Below, piece by piece: positions 45,560-55,456 of a stretch of 64,000 nucleotides of DNA. The notes under the pieces are model-generated. The model was not told where the DNA came from. It was given only the letters and a program-made list of their open reading frames with translations, and did not search any database. Source of the stretch: GWE2-42-39 sp963662895 (GTDB lineage Bacteria > Bacteroidota > Bacteroidia > Bacteroidales > Prolixibacteraceae); contig OY759981.1 in NCBI GenBank assembly GCA_963662895.1, positions 62,001-126,000 on the forward strand, in the 5' to 3' direction. Positions within the stretch are counted from its first letter, which is position 1. Every line of letters starts with the position of its first letter. The position numbers and the translations under genes are program-made.

Positions 45560-46858
45560 ATGATGAATTATCGTGCATATACGCTAAATAATTTCAGAAA
45601 TATCCCACAAATATCGTTATTGTCGGAGGAACAAAAATTTATTATCGAAGTAGTAGGGACAATACTTCCTTTTAAAACCAGCAGTTACCTTATTGACGAA
45701 TTGATTGACTGGGATAATTTTGAGAAGGATCCGTTTTTTATTCTTAATTTTCCTCAAAAAGGAATGATTGAGGAAAAGCATTTTAATAAAATAGCCCACC
45801 TGATAAAAGACAAAGCTGATAAATTAACGATCAGAAAGGCAGCCGACCGTATTCGTCTGGAATTAAACCCAAATCCAGACGGACAACAATACAATGTACC
45901 TGATTTTGAAGGGGAACGGCTTAACGGTATTCAACATAAATACAAACAAACCATGCTGGTTTTTCCGGCCCAGGGACAGACCTGCCATGCATACTGTACC
46001 TTTTGTTTCAGGTGGCCTCAATTTGCGTTGAACGATTTCAAGTTCTCGATGAAAAATGCCGAAACAATGGTAAAATACGTGGAAGCACATCCTGAGATTT
46101 CGGATATTTTGTTTACCGGCGGAGACCCGGCAGTGATGAGCACTAAATATTTCGAATACTATTTCAATGCTATACTCAATTCGAAAGCCAGCCATATACG
46201 TTCGATCAGGATTGGCACCAAAGCCCTGACTTACTGGCCTTATCGCTTCACCACCGATAAAGATGCCCCGGCATTGCTCGATCTGTTCAAAAAAGTAACC
46301 GACCGGGGAATAAATATTTCAATCATGGCTCATTTCAGTCATCCACGGTCAATGAAGACAGAAGCAGCAAAAGAAGCAATTGCCAGACTGCTTGAGGTCG
46401 GCGTACAAATACGTTCGCAGTCGCCTATCATGAAAAATATTAACGATAAGCCTGGTATATGGTCTGAAATGTGGCGCGAACAGGTAAACCTGGGGATTAT
46501 TCCTTACTATATGTTTATTGCCCGTGATACCGGTGCACAGGACTATTTTGCAGTAACCCTCGAACGTGCCTGGAAAATTTATACCGAAGCATACAAAAAT
46601 GTAAGCGGTCTGTGCCGTACCGTTCGCGGTCCGTCCATGTCATGTGGCCCCGGAAAAATACACGTGGTGGGAATTAATAAAATACGAGGCGAAAAAGTGT
46701 TTGTACTGAAATTTATTCAGGCCCGTGATGACCAGTGGGTCAACCAGCCATTTTTTGCCAAATATGATCCTAATGCTATCTGGGTTACCGATCTGGAACC
46801 TGCATTCGGGAAAGATCATTTTATGTTTGAAAGTAACCTGAAACGGAATTCAGCATAA
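45560..46858 (+). CDS. KamA-family radical SAM protein (lysine 2,3-aminomutase-like)
   Basis: This 432-residue protein belongs to the lysine 2,3-aminomutase-like radical SAM family. The iron-sulphur motif is CHAYCTFC (C142, C146, C149), followed by DILFTGGDPAVMS and IRIGTKALTYWPYR. Near the end SCGPGKIHV resembles the PLP-lysine loop of aminomutases (GGGGKIP-like; K366), so PLP may bind. Many relatives of this shorter type have no known reaction, so true aminomutase activity is uncertain. The gene stands alone, with no acetyltransferase or lysine-fermentation genes beside it. Confidence 0.85.
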   Translation: MMNYRAYTLNNFRNIPQISLLSEEQKFIIEVVGTILPFKTSSYLIDELIDWDNFEKDPFFILNFPQKGMIEEKHFNKIAHLIKDKADKLTIRKAADRIRLELNPNPDGQQYNVPDFEGERLNGIQHKYKQTMLVFPAQGQTCHAYCTFCFRWPQFALNDFKFSMKNAETMVKYVEAHPEISDILFTGGDPAVMSTKYFEYYFNAILNSKASHIRSIRIGTKALTYWPYRFTTDKDAPALLDLFKKVTDRGINISIMAHFSHPRSMKTEAAKEAIARLLEVGVQIRSQSPIMKNINDKPGIWSEMWREQVNLGIIPYYMFIARDTGAQDYFAVTLERAWKIYTEAYKNVSGLCRTVRGPSMSCGPGKIHVVGINKIRGEKVFVLKFIQARDDQWVNQPFFAKYDPNAIWVTDLEPAFGKDHFMFESNLKRNSA

Positions 46859-47312
46859 CACGTATGGTAGTCAACCCCCCGTCCGTCAGATGACGGACAC
46901 CCCCTCTCCTTGGGGAAAAAGGAGTGAAAATAAAGGGAGTGACGACAGAAGAATAAGTTACTACCCTCCTTAAAACCTCACCAGACCAAAAATCCTCCTC
47001 CTAATTTAGGCTACTCTCTATACATAAGTTAATTTGGAAGAAAACGGAAATTTCACCATAGGGCGAAAACTCCCTCAGCCGGGGAAACGGGCAGTGTACC
47101 GAACGGATGAGGGGCTGGCATTCACAGCTGTGTGTGTGCCGCTACCTCTTGTAGGTGTATTTAAATTATACGTATAATTTAAAACTTTTATAGTAATAAT
47201 ATTTTAGAATTATTAATATAATTCTTTTGTATTATTCTGATAATTCTATAATTTTATAAGGATAATATAAGGATAGGGACGAAGCAGTGTCCCCTCCTCC
47301 AAAACACGTATT
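46859..47312. other. Intergenic region with hairpin and a perfect 24-bp palindrome
   Basis: GTCCGTCA/TGACGGAC (46881-46898) forms an 8-bp stem just after the KamA-like gene; there is no T-tract. At 47160-47183 TTTAAATTATAC and its complement make a perfect 24-bp AT-rich palindrome, 130 bp before the HU-like gene. The stretch after it is very AT-rich. No gene is seen. Confidence 0.5.
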
Positions 47313-48008
47313 ATGGCACTGCAATACAGTTTATACCCAAACAAGCTAAAGGGGAGCGACACCACCTACCGGGCATTAATAAAAAATCGTCGGCAGTACC
47401 CGCTGGATCGGGTGATCTACGAAATGAAACGAAAACATTCCTTTCTTTCAGAAGATGAATTAAAGAGCGTATTGATGCATTTTTTTAACATGGTTGAGAT
47501 GTTGCTCGAAGACGGGGGAACGGTTATTACCCCGCTGTTTACTGCCCGGTGCAGTATTGCTGGTACGTTTAAAGACCAGCATGATTCGTTTAATAAAACC
47601 CGGCATCAGATAAAAATAAAACTGACTGCAGGTGATCGCCTGAAAAGACGGACAAAGGGAATGCACACCCATAAAGTGCCCGGTAGCTTTCCTAAACCGG
47701 ATCTTACCTTGATTACCGATTTGAGCACGGGAAGCCAGGACTCCAGCCTTACACCCGGAGGTATCGTGATGATAAAAGGGAAAAAACTAAAATATGATCA
47801 GGACGACCCCCTCCAGGGCGTTTTCCTGGTAAACAGCCGGCAACAACGGATTAAAGTTGAAACGGTATTACGAAACGTGTTCTCGATGATTCTGATGGAG
47901 TTGTCGGACGATTTACCTGCCGGAGAATATCGGCTCCTGGTAGCCAGTAACCTGAATACTCAGACGCTTCGGACAGGAGAATTCCCAGGAACACTGGTGG
48001 TTGAGTAG
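47313..48008 (+). CDS. HU-like DNA-binding protein with C-terminal DUF4469-like domain
   Basis: The first 120 residues follow the Bacteroidota HU-like pattern (RALIKNRRQYPLDRVIYEM, FFNMVEMLLEDGGTVITPLF, KIKLTAGDRLKRRT). The C-terminal 100 residues look like an Ig-like DUF4469 domain (SSLTPGGIVMIKGKKLKY, LPAGEYRLLVASN). At 231 residues it matches these two-domain proteins, whose role is unknown but which probably bind DNA or nucleoid structures. It is flanked by long intergenic regions. Confidence 0.85.
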   Translation: MALQYSLYPNKLKGSDTTYRALIKNRRQYPLDRVIYEMKRKHSFLSEDELKSVLMHFFNMVEMLLEDGGTVITPLFTARCSIAGTFKDQHDSFNKTRHQIKIKLTAGDRLKRRTKGMHTHKVPGSFPKPDLTLITDLSTGSQDSSLTPGGIVMIKGKKLKYDQDDPLQGVFLVNSRQQRIKVETVLRNVFSMILMELSDDLPAGEYRLLVASNLNTQTLRTGEFPGTLVVE

Positions 48009-48508
48009 AACACGAAGTTAAAAACGCAGATTCAAATTTTTCAAGCACAATGTAGAAGGATAATAGCACTGTCTCAGTTGGTGAGGGAGTGATCCCTTTT
48101 TATTCAATGCCAAAATTCAGAAACATAGGAGTCTCATCATAATTGGGGGGATTCGATATTATAATTACTGATTTTCTGAATTATAGAATTGCTTTTGCTG
48201 CAGAGCAAGAGGTGTTAGTCTTTGCCTAAAGTGCTAACTATAATTCAGGTTAAAATAATCTAAGCCTGGATTTAAAGAGTCGGAAAATTGTTGTGAATCA
48301 TTGCCTTTCGATGCCCTTTTATAAATTCTCTGTGGGCTCTTTAGTTGATATTATCGAATTAAAAGGAGAGGGTGCTTTTCTCCGTTTAGTATGATTTCCC
48401 TTGTCAAATATCCCTGTTTTATGGGATTTCGGGTTTTCCAGGGGGGAGATAACTTTGCAGCTTTTAATAGATCCGTTAATGGTTGATCTGTTGTAAAGGG
48501 CTGTTGTT
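48009..48508. other. Intergenic region upstream of a TonB receptor
   Basis: The 500-bp gap has no supported reading frame. Its right end carries the promoter listed separately. Confidence 0.4.
48427..48458 (+). promoter_or_regulatory. Promoter of the TonB receptor module
   Basis: TTTCGG (48427-48432) and TAACTTTGC (48450-48458) are separated by 19 bp as in the Bacteroidota -33/-7 pair. The ATG lies about 50 bp downstream. Confidence 0.55.
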
Positions 48509-51391
48509 ATGGATAGGTTGTTGCTGAAGAAGCGAATTTTTTTCTTGTTATTTCTTTCTCTGTATAGTCTTTGGGCTTCAGCACAAGACGATCATACTGT
48601 TCGGGGGCAGGTTGTTAATGCGGAAGACAACAAGCCGGTTGCCATGGTAACCGTTGTTATTCCTGCTTTAAATTATTGGAGCATAACCAACGAATCCGGT
48701 GCTTTCGAAATCAGTAAGATTCCTGCCGGGAATTATGAGTTCCATTTTCAGCTGCTGGGCTTTCAATCAAAAACAGTGAACGTTTCAATTACCGGGGATC
48801 GAAAACTTGATGTCGCTTTAAGTCCACAGAGTTTGTCTCTCGATGAAGTTATGGTAACTGCCAAGGAGAAAAAGACAGGTTCCACGTCGGTTATCAACGA
48901 GCTTTCGATCGAGCACCTCCAGGCAAAGTCGCTGGAAGATATTTTACAGCTTGTGCCGGGCAACCTGACCCAAAACCCCAGCCTGAATTCGGTGGGACAA
49001 GCTTTCATAAGGGAAGTCTCAGGGACTAACAGCAATAATTCATTAGGGACAGCCGTATTGGTTGACGGAGTTCCATTGTCGAACGATGCCAACCTGCAAA
49101 ATGTCTCCACGTCTATGAGCGGTTCGAGGTTTTCATCGCAACAGTCAACTGAAGGAACAATGCAGACAACGGCAGGCAGAGGTGTCGATTTACGTACGAT
49201 ATCGCCCGAAAACATAGAATCGGTGGAAGTGATGAGGGGTATTGCCGGGGCAGAATACGGAAACCTGACTTCCGGTGCTATTATTGTAAAAACACGTTCG
49301 GGGAAAACACCGCTTGAAGTGAATGCCAAGACCGACGAATTTTCAAAAATGTTTTTTGCCGGGAAAGGGGTCGGGTTGGGACATAATGTCGGTTGTTTGA
49401 ACCTGTCGTTAGATTACAGCCAGTCATACTCCGACATACGGAAGAAATATGAAGGCTACGAACGGCTCACCTCCAATGTGGGATATTCAAATGTGTTCAT
49501 GAAATTAACCACCCCGTTGTCTCTTAATGTAAAGTTCACCTATTTCAGGAGCATGAACGACGAAAAATCCGACCCGCAAATGAAATCGCAAGAACGGATT
49601 TACAACAAAAACGAGGGCTTCCGGATTTCGTCGGAAGTAAGATGGACATTGAATAAAAAACTAATTTCAAACATCGAATATAAATTCCTGTTCAGCCAAA
49701 GCCACCAACACGATTATTCCAAAGATTTTAGGACATTGAGCACGGGTATTACCCCGGTTGCCGATTCTTATGTTGACGGCGAGTTCGTTACGCGTTTCCT
49801 GAATGCCTCGTATTACATGGAATCGTGGGTTGACGGAAAGCCCATAAATATTTTCACCCAAATAAAAATAGACAAATTACTAAAGCTGAAAAACGAAGCG
49901 TTCAGCAACTTTAAAGCAGGGGCAGAATGGAAGTACGACGTCAACAAAGGCGACGGTTTGGTTTTCGACCCGCTTTACCCGCCATTATCCGTTGACGTAC
50001 AGACACTACGCCCCCGCCCTTACGATGATATACCTGCAATGAACGTGGCATCTGCCTTTTTGGAAAACAAAACCCACGTACCCGTAGGTAAAACCAAATT
50101 GACCTTGCAGGCAGGGGTGCGTTTCTCCAACATGTTTATCGACCCCTCGGCAAACCGCGATGATATTTTCACCATAGAACCCCGTTTTAACGGGATATTG
50201 CAAATACTCGACAAGTCGAACAATAAAACTTTCGACGATTTAAGCATTGTTGGGGGCTTTGGGATATCTAACAAAATGCCAACATTGATGCATTTATACC
50301 CCGACAAAGCATATTTCGACACAAAATCTTTTTCGCGCACGAGAATCGGTGATTACGAAGGCATAGCCGTTATGACCACCAAGGTGATAGAGGATACTTC
50401 TAACCCTTCGCTGAAACCCAGCAACAGCAAAAAATTTGAAATAGGGCTTGTAGGCGCAAAAAAGAAAAAATCGGGAAATATCACCTTCTTCTATGAAAAA
50501 ATAAAGGATGAATTTGGATTCAGTACACAACATTTTGTGATGCCCTACAACTCATATTCCGTACCGGGCGAAACAGAAGACATATATTACGAAAACGGTA
50601 GCCTGTATTATGTACAAAACGGGGTTGAATATCCGGCAACGGTGACAGTAAAGAAAGATTTCCAGACCTATTATTCTCCCGACAACCGAAACGAAACAGA
50701 AAAAAGGGGGATAGAATACAGCTTTTCCCTTGGGCAACTAAAGTTGCTTAAAACATCGTTGATGATAGATGGTGCCTGGCTGAGGGTTAAACGGATAAGG
50801 GACAAAGAAACATACAGACAAGTTACGCAACTGGTAGGTGGCGAAAAATATCCTTACATAGGCGTTATGCCTGCTGGTTCGGGAAGCATAGAAAGCCGGT
50901 TGAACACAAATTTTAGGTTTGTTACCCATATCCCGGTTTTTAAAATGGTATTTTCCACCACAGCACAATTTGTGTGGTTCGAGAAATCGCAAAGCATTTA
51001 CAAAGACAAAGACGGGAGCAATTTGTATTACAAAGACCCGTACTACGAAGGCACTTCGCAGGAAGATTGGTATTGGGTAAACCCCGTTGGTTTCTGGGAC
51101 AAAGAAAACAAGTATCATGAATGGAAACCCGAATATCAGGAATCTTTCGAATACAGGCAGATGAGGCAGCCATGCGCCCATGAAAATTATTTCGGGAACG
51201 AGGTTTTCCCAATAGATTTTATATTGAATTTCAGGCTGACCAAAGAGTTCGGGAAAATAGCGGACTTCTCGTTTATCGCCAATAACTTTTTGAACCTCGC
51301 AAACAAACATAAATACACAACAAGTTCCGGATATGTAAACTTGTCGCTCCCTATGTATTTTGGAGCGGAGATAAAAATGAAAATACATTAA
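48509..51391 (+). CDS. TonB-dependent receptor with carboxypeptidase-regulatory-like domain
   Basis: This outer-membrane transporter of 960 residues has a signal peptide (FFLLFLSLYSLWASAQ), a carboxypeptidase-regulatory-like domain (VRGQVVNAEDNKPVAMVTVV; about 30-115), a TonB plug (VMVTAKEKKTG, AVLVDGVPLSNDAN, GIAGAEYGNLTSGAIIVKT) and a long barrel. It is not of the SusC type: it lacks an STN domain and no SusD follows. It is paired with a DUF4876 lipoprotein and a DUF6850 barrel. The substrate is not known. Confidence 0.9.
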   Translation: MDRLLLKKRIFFLLFLSLYSLWASAQDDHTVRGQVVNAEDNKPVAMVTVVIPALNYWSITNESGAFEISKIPAGNYEFHFQLLGFQSKTVNVSITGDRKLDVALSPQSLSLDEVMVTAKEKKTGSTSVINELSIEHLQAKSLEDILQLVPGNLTQNPSLNSVGQAFIREVSGTNSNNSLGTAVLVDGVPLSNDANLQNVSTSMSGSRFSSQQSTEGTMQTTAGRGVDLRTISPENIESVEVMRGIAGAEYGNLTSGAIIVKTRSGKTPLEVNAKTDEFSKMFFAGKGVGLGHNVGCLNLSLDYSQSYSDIRKKYEGYERLTSNVGYSNVFMKLTTPLSLNVKFTYFRSMNDEKSDPQMKSQERIYNKNEGFRISSEVRWTLNKKLISNIEYKFLFSQSHQHDYSKDFRTLSTGITPVADSYVDGEFVTRFLNASYYMESWVDGKPINIFTQIKIDKLLKLKNEAFSNFKAGAEWKYDVNKGDGLVFDPLYPPLSVDVQTLRPRPYDDIPAMNVASAFLENKTHVPVGKTKLTLQAGVRFSNMFIDPSANRDDIFTIEPRFNGILQILDKSNNKTFDDLSIVGGFGISNKMPTLMHLYPDKAYFDTKSFSRTRIGDYEGIAVMTTKVIEDTSNPSLKPSNSKKFEIGLVGAKKKKSGNITFFYEKIKDEFGFSTQHFVMPYNSYSVPGETEDIYYENGSLYYVQNGVEYPATVTVKKDFQTYYSPDNRNETEKRGIEYSFSLGQLKLLKTSLMIDGAWLRVKRIRDKETYRQVTQLVGGEKYPYIGVMPAGSGSIESRLNTNFRFVTHIPVFKMVFSTTAQFVWFEKSQSIYKDKDGSNLYYKDPYYEGTSQEDWYWVNPVGFWDKENKYHEWKPEYQESFEYRQMRQPCAHENYFGNEVFPIDFILNFRLTKEFGKIADFSFIANNFLNLANKHKYTTSSGYVNLSLPMYFGAEIKMKIH

Positions 51392-51418
51392 TAACTAACT
51401 GGTTAAATATTTCTAGAC

Positions 51419-52633
51419 ATGGCAAAATTTTTTTTATATTTTTTAGTAGCAATAGCAAGCCTTTCATTCCTTTTTACGGGATGCGACGACGACGATGATG
51501 TCGCAAGGGATTATGCCGTAACTGTTAGCCTTAACGTTCCCGACGACATTAGCCTGTCGGATGTTAGCGAACTTAAAGTGGTTGCGGCCAACATTACTTC
51601 GGGTGCGGAAACAGAGATAGCAATTAGCGGAAGCACAGGTTCCGAAGTTTTAAACGCAGGTGAATACAATTTCAGGGTTTCGGGCAAAACCGACAATTAT
51701 AACCTCTCCGGACTAACCCAAGCTGAAGTTTATGAAGACAAAGAAGTGTCAATTGACCTTGTTATTGCAGCAGGTTCAGGGCTAATATTTAAAGAAGTGT
51801 ATTTCACCGGTGTGCCTAGTTGTTATTGGAGAGACGGTTTTTATGAAATTTATAACAATTCGGACGAAGTACAATATCTTGATGGGGTAATATTAGGGTG
51901 TGTTTCTCCAGGTACAGGGATGGGCGGACCTACTCCATGGGTCGATAAAAACGGCGAGTTGCTGGATCGTTACCCTATGAACAACTCTACTTTTTACTTC
52001 CCCGGATCGGGCGAAGAACACCCGTTGCAACCGGGCGAGAGCGTAGTCGTGGCTTCTTCTGCAATTAATCACTCGGCTAGGAAACTGACCGACGAAGACG
52101 TTGCATCCCCGGTGGATTTAAGCAATGCGGAATGGGAAACCTATGTTGAAGGCGAAAAAGACAATGACGAAAACGCTCCAAATTTGGAACTCATGTACCA
52201 TCTTTGGGGCTTTGACTTCTTTCCATTTAATACAGGAACCCCACTTATTTTAGCAAAATTGCCGGAAGGTACTTTAATGGCTGACTTTATTGACAACGAA
52301 GACAATTACGAAAGGAATGCCGCTATTTCTTGGTTTAACAATCTGATGTTGCCTCATGAATATGTAATTGATGCAATTGATATAACTAACGCAGAAGACG
52401 GGGAGCATTACAAACATTTACATGCATCGGAAGACGTAGGCATGACATGGGTATGGGGAGCAGACGGCCCCGGTACCAGTGGCGGTTACTCAGGAAAAAG
52501 CTTGCGCCGCAAAGTGGTTTCTATCACATCCAAAGGAAGGGTTATATACAAAGACACCAACAACTCCAGCGAAGACTTTATCCTTGGTGGGCAAACCCCT
52601 ACCCCGGGCGTGAACCCTTCAAGTGTAGATTAA
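51419..52633 (+). CDS. DUF4876-family lipoprotein
   Basis: This surface-exposed lipoprotein (Cys22, SFLFTGC) has a beta-rich N-terminal domain (VTVSLNVPDDISLSDVSELK), then the lamin-tail-like core of DUF4876: GLIFKEVYFTGVP, FYEIYNNSDEVQYLDGVILG, HPLQPGESVVVASSAINH. It ends with SLRRKVVSITSKGRVIYKDT, shared by the family. It starts 28 bp after the receptor gene. Its role may be substrate capture for that receptor. A hairpin terminator follows. Confidence 0.85.
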   Translation: MAKFFLYFLVAIASLSFLFTGCDDDDDVARDYAVTVSLNVPDDISLSDVSELKVVAANITSGAETEIAISGSTGSEVLNAGEYNFRVSGKTDNYNLSGLTQAEVYEDKEVSIDLVIAAGSGLIFKEVYFTGVPSCYWRDGFYEIYNNSDEVQYLDGVILGCVSPGTGMGGPTPWVDKNGELLDRYPMNNSTFYFPGSGEEHPLQPGESVVVASSAINHSARKLTDEDVASPVDLSNAEWETYVEGEKDNDENAPNLELMYHLWGFDFFPFNTGTPLILAKLPEGTLMADFIDNEDNYERNAAISWFNNLMLPHEYVIDAIDITNAEDGEHYKHLHASEDVGMTWVWGADGPGTSGGYSGKSLRRKVVSITSKGRVIYKDTNNSSEDFILGGQTPTPGVNPSSVD

Positions 52634-52648
52634 ACAATTTTATACTGA

Positions 52649-52690
52649 TCTTTTAAAGCGACGTTAAAACGTCGCTTTAAAAGATTTTTT
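52649..52690 (+). terminator. Strong terminator after the DUF4876 gene
   Basis: A 17-bp perfect stem (TCTTTTAAAGCGACGTT and complement) around AA, followed by six T. It lies between the DUF4876 and DUF6850 genes, so the latter may be expressed at a lower level or from its own promoter. Confidence 0.75.
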
Positions 52691-52700
52691 ATCATTAACG

Positions 52701-54251
52701 ATGAACAACAAAACAATCCTTTTAATGCTCCTGTTGCTGCCGGGGTGGGGCATGGGGCAAACTACAGACAGCCTCTACGGTAAGGCCTTGTATAAAGATG
52801 TATTTTATCTTGGCAACATGTTTTATGGGAGCGCAAACCCAACATCGCTCTCAAACTTACCTTATGATGTCATGGACTTCAACTTTCATCACCAACGGAC
52901 AAACGGAGACTTCCACCTTATTGACGAAGGCGGCAAAGAACAGGGCTGGATTGTGGAAATGGAAGGAATTAGAAGGATTAACAAGCTGTCTTTCGACGGT
53001 GGCATAGGGTACCAAAACGAAGCCGACGACGACAAAAAATGGAACAGTAGCTTGTATGTTGAGCCCGAAAACCCGTATGTTTTGGCAGACTCAATTATCG
53101 GTGACAACACAGCCGAAAAATTTAAGCTTCACGGCGCCATGTCGTACGACATAAATTCACGATGGCGTGCAGCAATAAGGCTCAGCTACGACGTTGGTGT
53201 ATTGGCTGACCAGTCGGACCCGCGCCCCGAAACCAAGGGAATGGTATTCGGCATAAACCCCGGGGTAGATTTTCGAATCAACAATTCGCTTACCATTGGC
53301 GTATCGGGAAATTTAAACCGCAAGCGCGAAACGGTAAAATATACCATCGTTGATTATTTAAACACAAAAACCGATTTTATCTTCCTGATGCGCGGTTTGG
53401 CAAACCCGGAAGTATATGATGCACTGGGATATATTCGTAAATTTTTGGGAACAGAGTATGCCGGGAATGTCCAATTGTTGTGGACGGGCAAGAAATTTTC
53501 AAACTTCACCGAAGTTGGTATAAGCTCAAACCTCGAAGAAGCGGAAGACGGCTCTTCTGAATTTTTATATCTGGGAGGAGATTACCAAGCAACAAGCTAC
53601 TCGCTGCAAAATCGGTTGCAGGGTTCTTTCGGCAGGTTCACACATAACATAATCCTAAAAGGAGACTATAAAATGATTGAAGGCACCTGGTATATACAAC
53701 AAGCCAGGTACGATGACGAAGGCACCCAAATATGGGATATCAAGGACGAATCGGTTGCATATAAAAAAGACGTGATGAAAGCTTCGGTAAATTACAGGTT
53801 AGACATAATGCAAGGCAATATTCCCACTCTTACCTGCGAACTGGAAGGGGCATACAGAAACTGGACTGTTGACCAATATCCTGAACTGTACAATCAGGAA
53901 GCAGGAACTGCTTATCTCGATGCTTTGGTCACAAAACACATACTTCTGAAAAAAGGAATGCTTAGTTTGTCGGTAAACGGCAACTACAACATTGTAACCA
54001 ACGAAACAATAGACGTAGAGGGCGCAAAACTAAGCGAGGGGTACCTAAAACCTGCTTTTTACGCAGTTGCCGCCGACTATTATTCATGGGGAGGAAAAAT
54101 TGCCTATAAAAAAGCCATAAAGGTATCGCAACAACCGCTCTTATTGGATATATATGTTCAATCTTCCACAAGAGAGTATAATGGGGACTTCTCACCCTAT
54201 CGCAATAAAAGCAGGAATTTTTTAGATTGTGGTGTCCATTTGATTTTTTAA
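52701..54251 (+). CDS. DUF6850-like outer membrane beta-barrel protein
   Basis: This 516-residue exported protein has a signal peptide (ILLMLLLLPGWGMGQ). The barrel-type strand pattern is typical of DUF6850 proteins: NMFYGSANPTSLSNL near the start, FGINPGVDFRINNSLTIGVS and a terminal aromatic residue (CGVHLIF). This family is often found beside TonB receptors and DUF4876. Its function is not known. Confidence 0.75.
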   Translation: MNNKTILLMLLLLPGWGMGQTTDSLYGKALYKDVFYLGNMFYGSANPTSLSNLPYDVMDFNFHHQRTNGDFHLIDEGGKEQGWIVEMEGIRRINKLSFDGGIGYQNEADDDKKWNSSLYVEPENPYVLADSIIGDNTAEKFKLHGAMSYDINSRWRAAIRLSYDVGVLADQSDPRPETKGMVFGINPGVDFRINNSLTIGVSGNLNRKRETVKYTIVDYLNTKTDFIFLMRGLANPEVYDALGYIRKFLGTEYAGNVQLLWTGKKFSNFTEVGISSNLEEAEDGSSEFLYLGGDYQATSYSLQNRLQGSFGRFTHNIILKGDYKMIEGTWYIQQARYDDEGTQIWDIKDESVAYKKDVMKASVNYRLDIMQGNIPTLTCELEGAYRNWTVDQYPELYNQEAGTAYLDALVTKHILLKKGMLSLSVNGNYNIVTNETIDVEGAKLSEGYLKPAFYAVAADYYSWGGKIAYKKAIKVSQQPLLLDIYVQSSTREYNGDFSPYRNKSRNFLDCGVHLIF

Positions 54252-54285
54252 CTGCGCTTATCTATTCGCACCATTAAAATAGAAG

Positions 54286-55425
54286 ATGAAACACTTATCA
54301 AGCATTCTACTGTACTGCAGCCTTTTGTTATTTTACGCAAAAGCCGAGGGGAAAGGCATTGCGGTAGTTATCGACCCCGATAGCTATACAGAAGCCAAAG
54401 AAGAAATAATCCTTTACTGCAATGCGCTTGAAGCCGACGGCCTAAAAAATTATCTGCTGATAGATCATTGGCATAACCCCGACTCAATAAAAGCCAATCT
54501 GATAAAGCTGTACCGGCAAAAAACGAATCCGATAGAAGGAGCCGTATTTATTGGTGATCCTACCTTGCATTTCTCTTCGGTAGATCCCCTTATTAATATG
54601 GCTGCTCTTTTTTCAGAAAAACAAAACGATAAGTCTTTCTGGGCAGAACAACTTGATGCTGCATTTCCTGAGATGCAAACGCTTGCTCTGCGTATGCTTT
54701 ACGAAAATCGCCACGATCACTTTCCTGCTCTTTTGCTGGAGACCTATCAGCAAAGTGAAAGTGAGATTGTACGGATGGAATGTTTGAAGATACTGACGGC
54801 TTATGACGATGATCATTTTATAAAATGTCTTGCCCTGGCTGTGAATGATTCTTATGAAATGATTCAGCGGCAGGCTGTATATCTTATCGGGAAAAGCGGA
54901 GATGAGCGTTTAATCAATCCCCTGTTGAGCGTTTTTATTCGGAATAATGCCTCTAAACGGGTTGCTTTTGCAACTCGAAATTCTCTCGGATCGTTTGCCA
55001 AAGAAGATTTACTTGCCGCTTTTGATCTGGTTTTTGATCAGGAACAGCATTTTGTCCAGCCTGACACCATGAAAATAAAGCTGCAGAAATCTCTCTCCAA
55101 CCTGGCCGGTAGATGGAGTGATGATTTTGACGAATTATTCGATTCGAAGACAAAGGATAAGACGAAGTCGTTTGCGATAAATATGCTGCGGAATTACAAT
55201 TACCATCCCTATGTCGGGCGTTTTTGCGCCTGGCTGGTTAATCAGTCTGACGAAAGGCTGAAAGTGCAGATGCTGGAAGCTTTGGGATGGTTTACGATCT
55301 CGTGTGAGAAAGATCAGATAATAGCGGCTTGCCTGGAAATAGCAGAGAACCCCGACGAAACAGAAAATGTGAAACATCAGGCGATGAAGACCGCGGCGCG
55401 CCTGAATGCTGAATGGTGGAGATAA
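54286..55425 (+). CDS. Secreted HEAT-repeat protein with gingipain-propeptide-like N-terminus
   Basis: The 379-residue protein has a signal peptide (ILLYCSLLLFYAKAEG). An N-terminal domain follows (IAVVIDPDSYTEAKEEIILY, IDHWHNPDSIKANLIKLYRQ, IEGAVFIGDPTLHFSS) that resembles the Rossmann-like region of C25 gingipain-type proteins, but the catalytic His/Cys part is absent. Residues about 130-379 form helical HEAT-like repeats. It begins a three-gene set with the lipoprotein and permease. The role is unknown. Confidence 0.7.
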   Translation: MKHLSSILLYCSLLLFYAKAEGKGIAVVIDPDSYTEAKEEIILYCNALEADGLKNYLLIDHWHNPDSIKANLIKLYRQKTNPIEGAVFIGDPTLHFSSVDPLINMAALFSEKQNDKSFWAEQLDAAFPEMQTLALRMLYENRHDHFPALLLETYQQSESEIVRMECLKILTAYDDDHFIKCLALAVNDSYEMIQRQAVYLIGKSGDERLINPLLSVFIRNNASKRVAFATRNSLGSFAKEDLLAAFDLVFDQEQHFVQPDTMKIKLQKSLSNLAGRWSDDFDELFDSKTKDKTKSFAINMLRNYNYHPYVGRFCAWLVNQSDERLKVQMLEALGWFTISCEKDQIIAACLEIAENPDETENVKHQAMKTAARLNAEWWR

Positions 55426-55456
55426 GATTACTTACTGAAATAAAAATGTGAAGAAT

